Assembly: GCA_017577405.1 (NCBI GenBank)
Contig: PIUA01000024.1
Coordinates: 1-64,000 of the forward strand
DNA from: Bacillota bacterium
GTDB taxonomy: Bacteria > Bacillota > Limnochordia > Limnochordales > Limnochordaceae
Direction of reading: 5' to 3'
DNA length: 64,000 nucleotides
The translations under genes and the position numbers were made by a program. This document shows positions 23,882-31,791 of the stretch, in pieces. The notes beneath the pieces are model-generated. The model had not been told where the DNA came from. It did no database searches and saw nothing but the letters and a program-made list of their open reading frames with translations. The number at the start of each line of letters is the position of its first letter. The first letter of the stretch is position 1.

Positions 23882-25141
23882 TCAGCCTCCTCCGCCCATC
23901 ATCTCGAGTGCGGCCCGCAGGATCTTGGCCGCGATGGGCGCCGCCACCCGGCCGCCCGATCCGCCGTGTTCCACCACCACCGCCGCCGCCACCCTGGGGC
24001 GGTCGGCGGGGGCAAAGCCGATGAACCAGGCATGGGGTGGCTTGCCGGCCACCTCTGCCGTGCCCGTCTTCCCCGCCACCGGCGGCTCCCCCCGGGCGGC
24101 GGTGCCCGTCCCTTCCTCCACCGCCAGGGCCATGGCCGCCTGGACCCGCTGGGCCACCGCCAGGGGCAGAAGCCGCGGCCCTTCCTGGACACGGGGCGCC
24201 GGCCGGCCTTCCATCCACCGGACCAACCGGGGGGTGAGCGCCCGCCCGCCGCTGGCGATGACACCCGCCACCAGGGCCATCTGCAGGGGCGTGAACGCGA
24301 TGGCGCCCTGGCCGATCCCAACAAGGGCCGCCTCCCCGAGGCTCAAGGGCTCCGGGGGGAGGTGGCCGGCCCGGGTGGGGATCTCCAAGGGGGGCGCCCC
24401 GTCCAGGCCCAGACGGCGCGCCAGCCCGGTGATCTGGGGACCCAAGGCGACGCCCAGCTGCCTGAAGACCAGGTTGTCCGATCGGGCCAGCGCCAGATCC
24501 AAAGGGGCCCGGCCCGGCCCGGGGAGCCCGACGGTACCCCCGGCTTGAGCCGCCTCCAGCGCGGCGGCCATCACCACCACTTTGAAGGCCGATCCTGGGG
24601 CATACAGGCCCTGGACGGCCCGGGGGAAGAAGGGCCGGTCGGCATCGGCCCGCCAATGCTCCCAGCCCTGATCGAGGGCGCCCGGGTCGAAGCCGGGCAG
24701 GCTGACCAGCGCCAACAGCTCGCCCTCGGGGATCGAAAGCACCACCGCCGCGCCGGGCCGGCCGTCAAACCAGCTTTCCGCGGCCCGGTGCAACTCGCGG
24801 CTGATGGTGAGGGCCACATCAGCCCCGCCGTGGCGGGCGGCCAGCCACCCGTCCAGGCTCAGCTCGAGCCCAGCCAGCCCAAAGCGGGGGTGAACGTAGC
24901 CCAGCACCGGCGCGAGGCTGGGCGGAACGGTGTAGCGCCGGGCGGGGCCCCACCCCCCTGGACCGCTGACGGCCAAGGCTTCTCCGGTCCGATCGTAGAT
25001 TCCTCCCCGCCCCGGGAGCCCCGCCGCCGGGCGGAGCCGGGCCAGGCGAGCCTCCAAGGCCACCCCCCACGGGGTGGGCGCCGTCCAGAGCCCCGCGGTC
25101 ACGGCCAGAAGGAGCATCCCCGCGGCCGCCGCCCGCCTCAG
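23882..25141 (-). CDS. pbpA: Class B penicillin-binding protein, PbpA type, with short N-terminal part
   Basis: Transpeptidase working with RodA/FtsW. Active-site motifs SAFK (in YAPGSAFKVVVM), SDN and KTG (AGKTGTAEVAGK) are all present. The ATG at 25117 would start inside the membrane anchor and has no ribosome site. A CTG at 25141 overlaps the rodA stop (CTGA) and adds RRAAAAG before the hydrophobic MLLLAVTAGLW, giving a proper anchor of 419 residues, so I prefer it. It is shorter than most class B PBPs: the N-terminal non-catalytic domain is reduced to about 110 residues (GGIYDRTGEALAV). Adjacent to rodA and pknB as in actinobacteria. Confidence 0.92.
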   Translation of the reverse strand: MRRAAAAGMLLLAVTAGLWTAPTPWGVALEARLARLRPAAGLPGRGGIYDRTGEALAVSGPGGWGPARRYTVPPSLAPVLGYVHPRFGLAGLELSLDGWLAARHGGADVALTISRELHRAAESWFDGRPGAAVVLSIPEGELLALVSLPGFDPGALDQGWEHWRADADRPFFPRAVQGLYAPGSAFKVVVMAAALEAAQAGGTVGLPGPGRAPLDLALARSDNLVFRQLGVALGPQITGLARRLGLDGAPPLEIPTRAGHLPPEPLSLGEAALVGIGQGAIAFTPLQMALVAGVIASGGRALTPRLVRWMEGRPAPRVQEGPRLLPLAVAQRVQAAMALAVEEGTGTAARGEPPVAGKTGTAEVAGKPPHAWFIGFAPADRPRVAAAVVVEHGGSGGRVAAPIAAKILRAALEMMGGGG

Positions 25142-26415
25142 CCAGCGCGCGCCCCGGCGCCCCCGAGCCGCTGGCGGGCCCCCCAGAGGAGCCAGCCCAA
25201 GAGGATCCCGTGGGCCACCAGGGCGCTGCCGCCCCGGCTCACCAGAGGCAGGGGCAGGCCCGTCAGGGGCGCCAGGCCCAGCCAGCCCGCGGTGGGCAGG
25301 AGGGTCTCCAGGCCCCACAGAACGGCGACCAGACCCGTCAGCAGGCGGGCCGCTCCCTCGGCCGTCTCGGCCATCCCCAACCCCCTGGCAACGATGGACC
25401 ATTGCAGGTACAGAATGCCCCAAACGGCCACCAGGCCCGCTCCCGGCGCCACCACCGCCAGGGGCAAGTCGGTGGCGCCGGCCGGCACCGCGAGGCCATC
25501 GCCAAAGCCCCCCGGCCGCCCCCACAGGCCCCCCAGAGCCAGGGAGGCGAGGCCCTGCCACAGCTGGTAGGCCCCTGCGGTCTCCAGCCGCCAGAGGGCG
25601 CGCATGCCCTCGACCCGGGCGAGGGCATGGGGGTAGAGGCCCAGGAGGAGCAGGCCCGCTCCCCCGGCCAGGAGGAGAGCGCCCAGGGGCACCCGGGCCG
25701 GGTACCCGGCCAGCAGGAGGCCCGCCGGCAAGAGGAGGGCCACCAAGGCGGCCCCGCCCAGATCCCGCTGGGCCACCAGGGCCCCGGCGAAGCCAGACCA
25801 GAGGAGGGCAAGCCAGACCAACTCCCGGGCGGGCAGGGGGCCGGATGGCTCGGAGATGCCGTGGGAGGCGCTCCCCGGCGGGGCCAGGCCCAGCCGGCCC
25901 GCGAGGAGCAGGATGGCCCCCACCTTGGCCAGCTCCACCGGCTGGAGCTGGAGCGGGCCAGCCCGGAGCCAGGCTCGGGCCCCGCCCGCTGCCGATCCCA
26001 CCACCAGGGGCAGGATGAGCGCCACCAACGTCACGCAGGTTGGGATGCGGGGATCCCGCACCAGGCGTTCCCAAGGCAACAAGCTGACGGCCAAAGCAAG
26101 CCCGGATGCAGCCACCCAGAGGAGACCCTGGATGAGCCAGTCCTCGGGGGTGGTGGCGAGGCGCACCACCAGGCCCGCCGCGGCCAGGCTGCCCGCGGCG
26201 CTGAGGAGCCCCGCCCCTTCCTGCCCGGCCGCGGCCCCGGCCAGCAGGACGGCCCCGCCGCTCCAGGCACTCCACCAGCCCAGGAGACCAGCGTGGCCCG
26301 CCAGGGCCTCCCCCCCGCCCAGGCGGAGAAGGCCCAGGCCCAGGAGGGCCCCCGGGAGCAGGGCCCGGCCGGCAAGGCCGGCCCTAAGACCCCTAGCCGT
26401 CGGCCCCAAGGACAT
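25138..26415 (-). CDS. rodA: SEDS peptidoglycan polymerase, RodA/FtsW/SpoVE family
   Basis: Polytopic glycosyltransferase that polymerises lipid II. 425 residues with about ten hydrophobic helices. Family signatures: GARAWLRAGPLQLQPVELAKV (usual GA.RW...G...QPSEL.K), catalytic-Asp region AQRDLGGAALV, and the C-terminal TGLPLPLVSRGGSAL. It is very rich in Leu/Ala/Gly. Overlaps stp by 23 bases at its start and pbpA by 4 at its end. Context (FHA, phosphatase, PBP, kinase) argues for RodA rather than FtsW. Confidence 0.93.
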   Translation of the reverse strand: MSLGPTARGLRAGLAGRALLPGALLGLGLLRLGGGEALAGHAGLLGWWSAWSGGAVLLAGAAAGQEGAGLLSAAGSLAAAGLVVRLATTPEDWLIQGLLWVAASGLALAVSLLPWERLVRDPRIPTCVTLVALILPLVVGSAAGGARAWLRAGPLQLQPVELAKVGAILLLAGRLGLAPPGSASHGISEPSGPLPARELVWLALLWSGFAGALVAQRDLGGAALVALLLPAGLLLAGYPARVPLGALLLAGGAGLLLLGLYPHALARVEGMRALWRLETAGAYQLWQGLASLALGGLWGRPGGFGDGLAVPAGATDLPLAVVAPGAGLVAVWGILYLQWSIVARGLGMAETAEGAARLLTGLVAVLWGLETLLPTAGWLGLAPLTGLPLPLVSRGGSALVAHGILLGWLLWGARQRLGGAGARAG

Positions 26416-27118
26416 CGCCCTCGTCCAGGCTGACCACCACCACCGTCACGTTGTCGGGCGCCCCCTGCTCCAACGCTTTCTCGGCCAGGCGGGCGGCCTG
26501 CTCCGCGGGCGAGCCGCCTCGGGCCAGGAGCTCCCGCATGGTGGCGTCGGAGACCACGCTGCTCAGCCCATCGGTGCAGAGAAGGAGCCGGTCCTCCGGC
26601 CGCGCCTCCAGGCTGTAGAGGTCCACCTCCAGGGTGGCCTCCAAGCCCAAGGCCCGGGTGAGCAGGTGACGCTGGGGATGGGTCCGGGCCTCATCGGCCC
26701 GCAGGTAGCCCAGGGCGACCAGCTCAGCCACCACCGAGTGGTCCCGGGTCACCTGGCGGAGGCGGCCCTGCCGGTAGAGGTAGGCCCGGCTGTCCCCCAC
26801 GTGGGCGATCCACCATCGCCCGCCGGCCAGGTGGGCCGCGGTGAGGGTGGTGCCCATGCCGGCGTAGTCCGGCCGGGTGAGGCTGAGGGTGTAGACCCGC
26901 CGGTTGGCCTCGTGGACTGCAGCCACCAAGGCCGCGCCCGGGTCGTCCCCCTCCAACGGGTAGCTGACCAGAGCCTCCAGCGCGGCCGCGCTGGCCACCT
27001 CTCCCGCCTGGTGGCCGCCCATGCCGTCCGCCACCGCCACCAGCCGGTCATGGATCCGGTAGCCATCCTGGTTGCTCGGCCTCAGCTGTCCCCGGTCCGT
27101 GACCGCCCCCACCCGCAC
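26393..27118 (-). CDS. prpC: PP2C-type Ser/Thr protein phosphatase (Stp/PrpC)
   Basis: Reverses PknB phosphorylation; Mn-dependent cytosolic enzyme. 241 residues. Motifs: VGAVTDRGQLRPSNQDG, metal site VADGMGGHQAGE, GMGTTL, HVGDSRAYL, DHSVV and CTDGLSSVV, ending with DNVTVVVV. I chose the GTG at 27118 because AAGGGGAGGGAG precedes it. The frame is open to a GTG at 27157 overlapping the fhaA stop, but family proteins start about 5 residues before TDxG. Confidence 0.95.
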   Translation of the reverse strand: MRVGAVTDRGQLRPSNQDGYRIHDRLVAVADGMGGHQAGEVASAAALEALVSYPLEGDDPGAALVAAVHEANRRVYTLSLTRPDYAGMGTTLTAAHLAGGRWWIAHVGDSRAYLYRQGRLRQVTRDHSVVAELVALGYLRADEARTHPQRHLLTRALGLEATLEVDLYSLEARPEDRLLLCTDGLSSVVSDATMRELLARGGSPAEQAARLAEKALEQGAPDNVTVVVVSLDEGDVLGADG

Positions 27119-27153
27119 CTGGCTCCCTCCCCTTCCCACCAACCCACCCGGCC

Positions 27154-28155
27154 TCACACGTCCTCAGGCCCTTCCTCCTCCAGAACCAGCCGCGAGCTGC
27201 CCACCTCCACCTCGTCGCCCGCCTGCAGCCAGCCACTGTCGACGGGCTCGCCGTTGACAAAGGTCCCGTTGGTGCTGCCCAGATCCTCCAACCACCAGAA
27301 GCCGCCCCGCCAGAGGAGGCGCGCGTGGCGGCGGGAGACGCCCCGGTCACTCAAGGCCACGTGGACGGGAGGCTCCCGGTCCGTCGCCCGGCCGATGAGG
27401 ATCTCCCGGCTGCGCAAGGGGATGATGGTGCCCCGGTCGGGACCGGCCACCACCACCAGCCGCCCCGACGGCTCCGCCTCCGGCGTCGCCCGGTACCGGC
27501 GCCCGGAGCCCTCGCCCAGGGGCTCGGGCTCGTCACCCGTCCCCGCGGGAAGCTCCTCCCACTCAGGCTCGATCTCAGGCTCCATCCTTGCCCACGGCCG
27601 GGTGGCCGACTCCCCGGCCAGCTCCGGCGCCTCCCAGGCCGCGGGGGCCGACTCCGTCAGGAACGGTTCATCCTCCAGACAAGACGCATCCTCCGGGTCG
27701 TCTGCGGACCATGCCTCCTCGGGCTCGGCGGTGGCGGGGCTGGCCGCCTGGGGCCGGGCTTCCGCCACGGGCGGCTCGGGCCCCGTCTCAGGCTCCTGGA
27801 ACCGGGCCTCCACCCGGACCGACCCTTGAGGCTGATCGTCCGCCACCACCCACTCCAGCTCCGGCGGGCTGACGAACGCGTACCCATGGCGCTGGGCCAG
27901 GTCCCGCAAGTACTCGGTCAGCTCCACGGTGAGGGTCCGCCGGATGGGCCGCAACTCTTCCCAGTCCCCGGGGTGGAGGAAGACCCGGTAGCGGTTGGGA
28001 ACGTAGGTCTGGAGGATGCTTTCCCGGCGACCCGCCAGCAACTCGGCCTCCAAGGCGCGCCCCACCCGCACCGGCTGGAATCCACCCCGCCGGCTCCGGC
28101 GGCCCTCCCGGACCCGCCCCAGCCACGCCTCCAACCTCTCGGCCCAGTTGTCCAC
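27154..28155 (-). CDS. fhaA: FHA-domain protein with N-terminal DUF3662 (FhaA-like)
   Basis: 333 residues from the GTG at 28155. The N-terminal 120 residues match the DUF3662 layout of mycobacterial FhaA (WAERLEAWLGR, PNRYRVFLHPGDWEEL, LTEYLRDLAQRHGY). An acidic, proline-rich linker (about 125-245) follows, then a C-terminal FHA phosphothreonine-binding domain (ILIGRATD, VSRRHARLL, DLGSTNGTFVNG). It probably docks phosphorylated partners of PknB. It heads the stp-rodA-pbpA-pknB series. Such FhaA proteins are typical of actinobacteria and rarer in Bacillota. Confidence 0.9.
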   Translation of the reverse strand: MDNWAERLEAWLGRVREGRRSRRGGFQPVRVGRALEAELLAGRRESILQTYVPNRYRVFLHPGDWEELRPIRRTLTVELTEYLRDLAQRHGYAFVSPPELEWVVADDQPQGSVRVEARFQEPETGPEPPVAEARPQAASPATAEPEEAWSADDPEDASCLEDEPFLTESAPAAWEAPELAGESATRPWARMEPEIEPEWEELPAGTGDEPEPLGEGSGRRYRATPEAEPSGRLVVVAGPDRGTIIPLRSREILIGRATDREPPVHVALSDRGVSRRHARLLWRGGFWWLEDLGSTNGTFVNGEPVDSGWLQAGDEVEVGSSRLVLEEEGPEDV

Positions 28156-28219
28156 ACGGCGACCCCCCACTCGGCGCGCCGGCCGTCGTGCCCACCCTGC
28201 GGTTCGCCGTCCACCGGGT

Positions 28220-28248
28220 ATTCTACACAAGGAAAGGCCTTCCTTTCC
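28220..28248 (-). promoter_or_regulatory. Promoter region of the fhaA-pknB operon with inverted repeat
   Basis: On the minus strand TAGAAT (28225-28220) is a good -10 box. Instead of a recognisable -35 there is a perfect 7-4-7 inverted repeat, GGAAAGG-CCTT-CCTTTCC (28231-28248), just upstream. Activator binding or repression at this site is plausible. The box is about 65 bases from the fhaA start. Confidence 0.45.
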
Positions 28249-28359
28249 AGTGGGGCCGGCGGCGGAACGGCTTTGCCACCGGCCTTTGGGGCCCGCCGGC
28301 CCGCCCGCGGGGTGCTGGCGCCCGTCCCAGGCCCGGCGGGATGCGGGTCCGGCGAGAGC

Positions 28360-28388
28360 TTGACAGGAGCGCCCCTCACCGGTAGACT
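28360..28388 (+). promoter_or_regulatory. SigA promoter of tRNA-Pro
   Basis: TTGACA (28360-28365), 17-base spacer, TAGACT (28383-28388), 12 bases before the mature tRNA 5' end. Near consensus, as expected for a tRNA gene. Confidence 0.88.
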
Positions 28389-28399
28389 GGATTTCGCGA

Positions 28400-28477
28400 C
28401 GGGGTGTAGCTCAGCTTGGTTAGAGCGCTGCGTTCGGGACGCAGAGGCCCGCGGTTCAAATCCGCGCACCCCGACCA
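28400..28477 (+). tRNA. tRNA-Pro (anticodon CGG)
   Basis: Complete cloverleaf with encoded CCA. Acceptor CGGGGTG (28400-28406) pairs with CACCCCG (28467-28473), then A and CCA. D stem GCTC/GAGC; anticodon stem CTGCG/CGCAG with loop TTCGGGA, anticodon CGG; T arm CGCGG-TTCAAAT-CCGCG. It reads CCG, a frequent codon in this GC-rich genome. Confidence 0.97.
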
Positions 28478-28494
28478 AACCTGATGCCAGAGGA

Positions 28495-28516
28495 CATGAC
28501 GCCGGAAGGCGTCATG
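28495..28516. terminator. Hairpin between convergent tRNA-Pro and spo0A
   Basis: Perfect 9-base stem CATGACGCC / GGCGTCATG with loop GGAA, followed by TTCGCGTTT on the plus strand. It lies 17 bases after the tRNA and 38 bases after the end of spo0A, so it may serve both directions. Confidence 0.65.
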
Positions 28517-28554
28517 TTCGCGTTTGGGGGAGGCCGGGCCGGCGGGCCCTGGGG

Positions 28555-29349
28555 TCACTGGGCCCGGGCGGCCCGGGCTCCCGGCGCCCGGAACCGCAGG
28601 TAATCGGCGAGGTGGGCGATCACCATGGAGTTGGTGGGGAATCGGTCCCGGCGCCCTTTGCCGATGAGCTGCTCCAGAAGCTCCCGGTTGCCGTTCTCCC
28701 AGCCGGCGATGATGGCATTCCGGACCGCGGCCTCCACCCCGGCGGGGCTGGTCTCGTACTTCTCAGCCAGGGCCGGGTAGAGCCGCTTGGTGAGGGTGCC
28801 GCCCAAGAGCTGCTCGTCCTGGAGGACCATCACCACCGCATCCCGCAGGTAGGCATACCCCTTGAAGTGGGGCGGGATGCCCAGCTCGTGGAGCATCTGG
28901 GTCACCTGGCTCTCCCAGTCTACGGTGACCGGGTACTGGGCTGCCGCACTCTCCTCCTTGACCACCGTGTACTCCGACCCGCCAGGCCCGAACTGGCGGA
29001 TCCGCTCCACCAGCACGTCCAGGTTGAAGGGCTTGACGACGAAATAGTCGGCACCCAGGGCTGTCAGCCGCTGGATGATGTCCTCCCGGCCCATGGCCGT
29101 CAGGACGATGACGCGGGGGCGCGGCTGAACCCCCAGGGTGGCCAGCCGCTCCATCACCGCGATGCCGTCCAGCTTGGGCATGGTGATGTCGAGGATGACC
29201 ACATCCGGCTGGTGTTCGGCGATCATGGCCAGACACTGCTCGCCATCGTACGCGGTCCCGACGACGGTCACATCAGGCTGGGAGGAGAGGTACCGGTCGA
29301 GAATCTCACAGAGCTCCACGTTGTTGTCAGCAATCAAAACCCGTGTCAG
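28555..29349 (-). CDS. spo0A: Sporulation master regulator Spo0A
   Basis: Response regulator that starts sporulation when phosphorylated. Receiver domain: VVILDITMPKLDG with phosphoacceptor Asp54 (CTG numbering), switch Thr in VLTAMG, VKPF Lys. The DNA-binding domain begins at about 145 and has the characteristic LTKRLYPALAEKYETSPAGVEAAVRNAI. The acidic pocket reads ADNN, not the usual ADDN. The first canonical start, TTG at 29337, is about 19 bases from any ribosome site. The CTG at 29349 stands 7 bases after AGGAGGA and adds LTRV, restoring the family N terminus (264 residues), so I use it. Confidence 0.95.
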   Translation of the reverse strand: MTRVLIADNNVELCEILDRYLSSQPDVTVVGTAYDGEQCLAMIAEHQPDVVILDITMPKLDGIAVMERLATLGVQPRPRVIVLTAMGREDIIQRLTALGADYFVVKPFNLDVLVERIRQFGPGGSEYTVVKEESAAAQYPVTVDWESQVTQMLHELGIPPHFKGYAYLRDAVVMVLQDEQLLGGTLTKRLYPALAEKYETSPAGVEAAVRNAIIAGWENGNRELLEQLIGKGRRDRFPTNSMVIAHLADYLRFRAPGARAARAQ

Positions 29350-29408
29350 CGCGCCTTCCTCCTCAACGCGGCGCGCTCTCCCCTAGCGCGCCCTGGTGAC
29401 GCCCAGGG

Positions 29409-29435
29409 TTTTCCACATGATGAGACATTTCTCCT
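29409..29435 (-). promoter_or_regulatory. Candidate SigH-type promoter of spo0A
   Basis: On the minus strand AGGAGAA (29435-29429), 12 bases, GTGGAAAA. It resembles the SigH pattern AGGAWWW, 11-12 bases, RNNGAAT with one change in the -10. Bacillus spo0A has a SigH promoter in the same position. The region is notably AT-rich. No exact 0A box was found. Confidence 0.4.
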
Positions 29436-29455
29436 CTTGCATTTGCCTGCTATCT

Positions 29456-30829
29456 TCATCGTTTTTCAAAGAGGGCGAGAAAGAAGCCGTCGGTCTGGTG
29501 CCGGTGGGGCAGGAGGATGACGGAACCCTCTTCCCCCGGCTCCACCGGAGCCCCGGCCGCCTCCAGAAGCCGCTTGACCTCCTCCCGGTCCACGGGCACC
29601 ATCTCAGGGTGTTGGGCCACCAGCCAGCGGACCTGCTCCAAGGTCTCCTCCGGCTCCACGCTGCAGGTGGCGTAGAGGAGCCGCCCGCCGGGCCGCAGCA
29701 CCCGGACGGCCTGCTCCAGGAGGGCCTGCTGGATGGGGACCCGGGACCGGATGGTTTCGGGGCTGCTCCGCCACCGGATCTCGGGGCGGCGTCCCACCAC
29801 CCCCAGGCCGCTGCACGGCGCGTCCAGGAGGACCCGGTCGAATCGGTCCCGCCACGCCTCGGGCAGGGCCCGGGCGTCCATGGCCACCGTTTGGATCACG
29901 TCCAGCCCCAGCCGGGCCGCGGCCTCGTCCACCTGCCGGAGCTTGCCGGGGTGGAGGTCCAGGGCGACCAGCCGGCCCTGGTTCTGCATCAGCTCGGCCA
30001 GGTGGGTCGCCTTTCCCCCGGGAGCGCTGCACAGGTCCAAGACCGCCTCGCCCGGTTGGGGGGCGAGCAAGTGCCCGGCCAGTTGGGAGCTCTCATCCTG
30101 GGGGGTGATCCACCCGGCCTGGAAGGCCCGAGCATCGGCGATCCGGCCCCCGTGGAGCCGCAACGCCCCGGGCAGCAGGGCCCCCCGCTCCACCCGGAAG
30201 CCGTCCGCCTCCAGGGAGCGGGCCGCCTCCTCCGGCTCGGCGCGGAGCCGGTTGACCCGGACGGCCACCGGCGACTCCCGGTTGTTCGCCTCCAGCCACG
30301 CCTCCAGCTCCGGGGGCTCTACCCGGGCAGCCCACCGCTCCACCAGCCACGCCGGGTGGGCGTGCCGCTCGGCCAGCCCGGCCAGGCCCTCCCCCGGCGG
30401 CTCCAGCGCTTCCCGCCGGCTCATCCGCCGGCAGATGGCGTTGACCAGCCCCGCCGCCTGGGGGCGGAACTGGTGGGCCAGCCGGACGGCCTGGTCGCAG
30501 GCAGCCTCCGGGGGGATGCTCGCCAGCATGAGGAGCTGGTAGCCCGTCAGCCGGAGGATCACCCGGGTGGCGGGATCCAACGCCTTCACCGGTCTTCCGG
30601 CCAGCCGCTCCACCCAGCCGTCGATCCGGCCCTGCCACCGGAGGGTGCCGTAGACCAGCTGGGTGGCCAGGGCCCGGTCCCGGGGATCCAGGCGCCGCCG
30701 CTCCAGGGCCGCGTGGAGGGCCCGGTTGGCGTACGCCCCGTCCCGCTCCACCCGGAGCAGGACGTGGGCGGCCACCTGGCGGGCCGGGCTGGCCTCGCCC
30801 CCGCGGGGAGCCCGCCCATCCAGCCTCAC
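29456..30829 (-). CDS. rsmB: 16S rRNA (cytosine-967-C5) methyltransferase
   Basis: 457 residues: NusB-like RNA-binding domain at about 15-150 (DRALATQLVYGTLRWQGRIDGWV), then a Fmu-type SAM methyltransferase. SAM loop LDLCSAPGGKATHLAEL; catalytic cysteines in LLDAPCSGLG and LLYATCSVEPEE. GTG start overlaps the fmt stop (GTGA). Last gene of the def-fmt-rsmB series. Confidence 0.96.
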   Translation of the reverse strand: MRLDGRAPRGGEASPARQVAAHVLLRVERDGAYANRALHAALERRRLDPRDRALATQLVYGTLRWQGRIDGWVERLAGRPVKALDPATRVILRLTGYQLLMLASIPPEAACDQAVRLAHQFRPQAAGLVNAICRRMSRREALEPPGEGLAGLAERHAHPAWLVERWAARVEPPELEAWLEANNRESPVAVRVNRLRAEPEEAARSLEADGFRVERGALLPGALRLHGGRIADARAFQAGWITPQDESSQLAGHLLAPQPGEAVLDLCSAPGGKATHLAELMQNQGRLVALDLHPGKLRQVDEAAARLGLDVIQTVAMDARALPEAWRDRFDRVLLDAPCSGLGVVGRRPEIRWRSSPETIRSRVPIQQALLEQAVRVLRPGGRLLYATCSVEPEETLEQVRWLVAQHPEMVPVDREEVKRLLEAAGAPVEPGEEGSVILLPHRHQTDGFFLALFEKR

Positions 30830-31791
30830 GGCGCGTTCGACCCCATCCGCTCGCCCGGCTCGGTGGGGAAGCCGTTCAGGTAGTCCCGGGCCGTCATGGT
30901 CCGCTTCCCCGCCGGCCGGAGCTCCAGGATCTCCAGGACGCCGTCCCCGGTCTGGATCAGGAGCCGGCCATGCCGCACCGCCTCCAGAACCTGCCCCGGC
31001 TCGGCGGAACCCCCGGCCTCACCGGGCGCCACCACCGCCGCCCGCTCCACAATCAGCCGGCGGTCGCCATGGAAGGTGACCGCCCCCGGGTGGGGATGGA
31101 GGGCCCGAATGTGGCGCTCCAACGCCACCGCCGGCCGGTTCCAATCGAGGACCTGCTCCTCGGGCCGCAGCTTGGGGGCCAAGGTGGCCAGGCGATCGTC
31201 TTGGGGGGTGGGCGTCAGGCTCCCCTCCTGCAGGCGCTGGAGGGTCTCCACCAGGAGCCGTGCCCCCAGCTCGGCCAGCCGGTCGTGGAGGCTGCCCGCC
31301 GTCTCATCGGGGCCGAGGGGGATCGCCTCCTGGAGGAGGATGGGGCCCGTATCCCACCCCTCATCCATCAGCATGGTGGTGATCCCGCTCTCGGTGTCGC
31401 CGGCCATGATGGCCCGGGGGATGGGGGCCGCCCCCCGGTGGCGGGGCAGGAGGGAGGCGTGGACGTTGATGCAGCCCAGGGGGGGCAGCTGGAGGACCCG
31501 GGGCGGGATCTTCTGCCCGAAGGCGACCACCACCACCGCCTCGGGCGCCAGGCGATCCAGCCACTCCAGCACCTCCGGCTCCGCCAGGCGCTCGGGCTGG
31601 TGGACCGGAAGGCCCAGCTCGAGGGCCGCCGCCTTCACCGGCGACGGGGTGAGGCGATGCCCCCGGCCCCGGGGGCGGTCAGGCTGGGTGATCACCGCCT
31701 GGATGGGGAAGCCGGCCTCCACCAGGGCCCGCAGGCTGGGCACGGCAAAGTCAGGGGTGCCCATGAAGACCACTGAGGGACGCCGGCTCAT
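30826..31791 (-). CDS. fmt: Methionyl-tRNA formyltransferase
   Basis: Formylates initiator Met-tRNA. 321 residues from the ATG at 31791, which overlaps the def stop (ATGA). N-terminal MGTPDFAVPSL, folate site with NVHASLLPRHRGAAPI, DTGPILLQ; C-terminal OB-like tRNA-binding domain. The frame is open upstream into def, without coding character. Confidence 0.97.
   Translation of the reverse strand: MSRRPSVVFMGTPDFAVPSLRALVEAGFPIQAVITQPDRPRGRGHRLTPSPVKAAALELGLPVHQPERLAEPEVLEWLDRLAPEAVVVVAFGQKIPPRVLQLPPLGCINVHASLLPRHRGAAPIPRAIMAGDTESGITTMLMDEGWDTGPILLQEAIPLGPDETAGSLHDRLAELGARLLVETLQRLQEGSLTPTPQDDRLATLAPKLRPEEQVLDWNRPAVALERHIRALHPHPGAVTFHGDRRLIVERAAVVAPGEAGGSAEPGQVLEAVRHGRLLIQTGDGVLEILELRPAGKRTMTARDYLNGFPTEPGERMGSNAP

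Noticed and set aside
23882-26275. A 797-codon penicillin-binding protein
   Set aside because: The upstream 380 codons are the wrong frame of rodA (Gly/Pro/Arg-rich). The real gene starts near the rodA stop.
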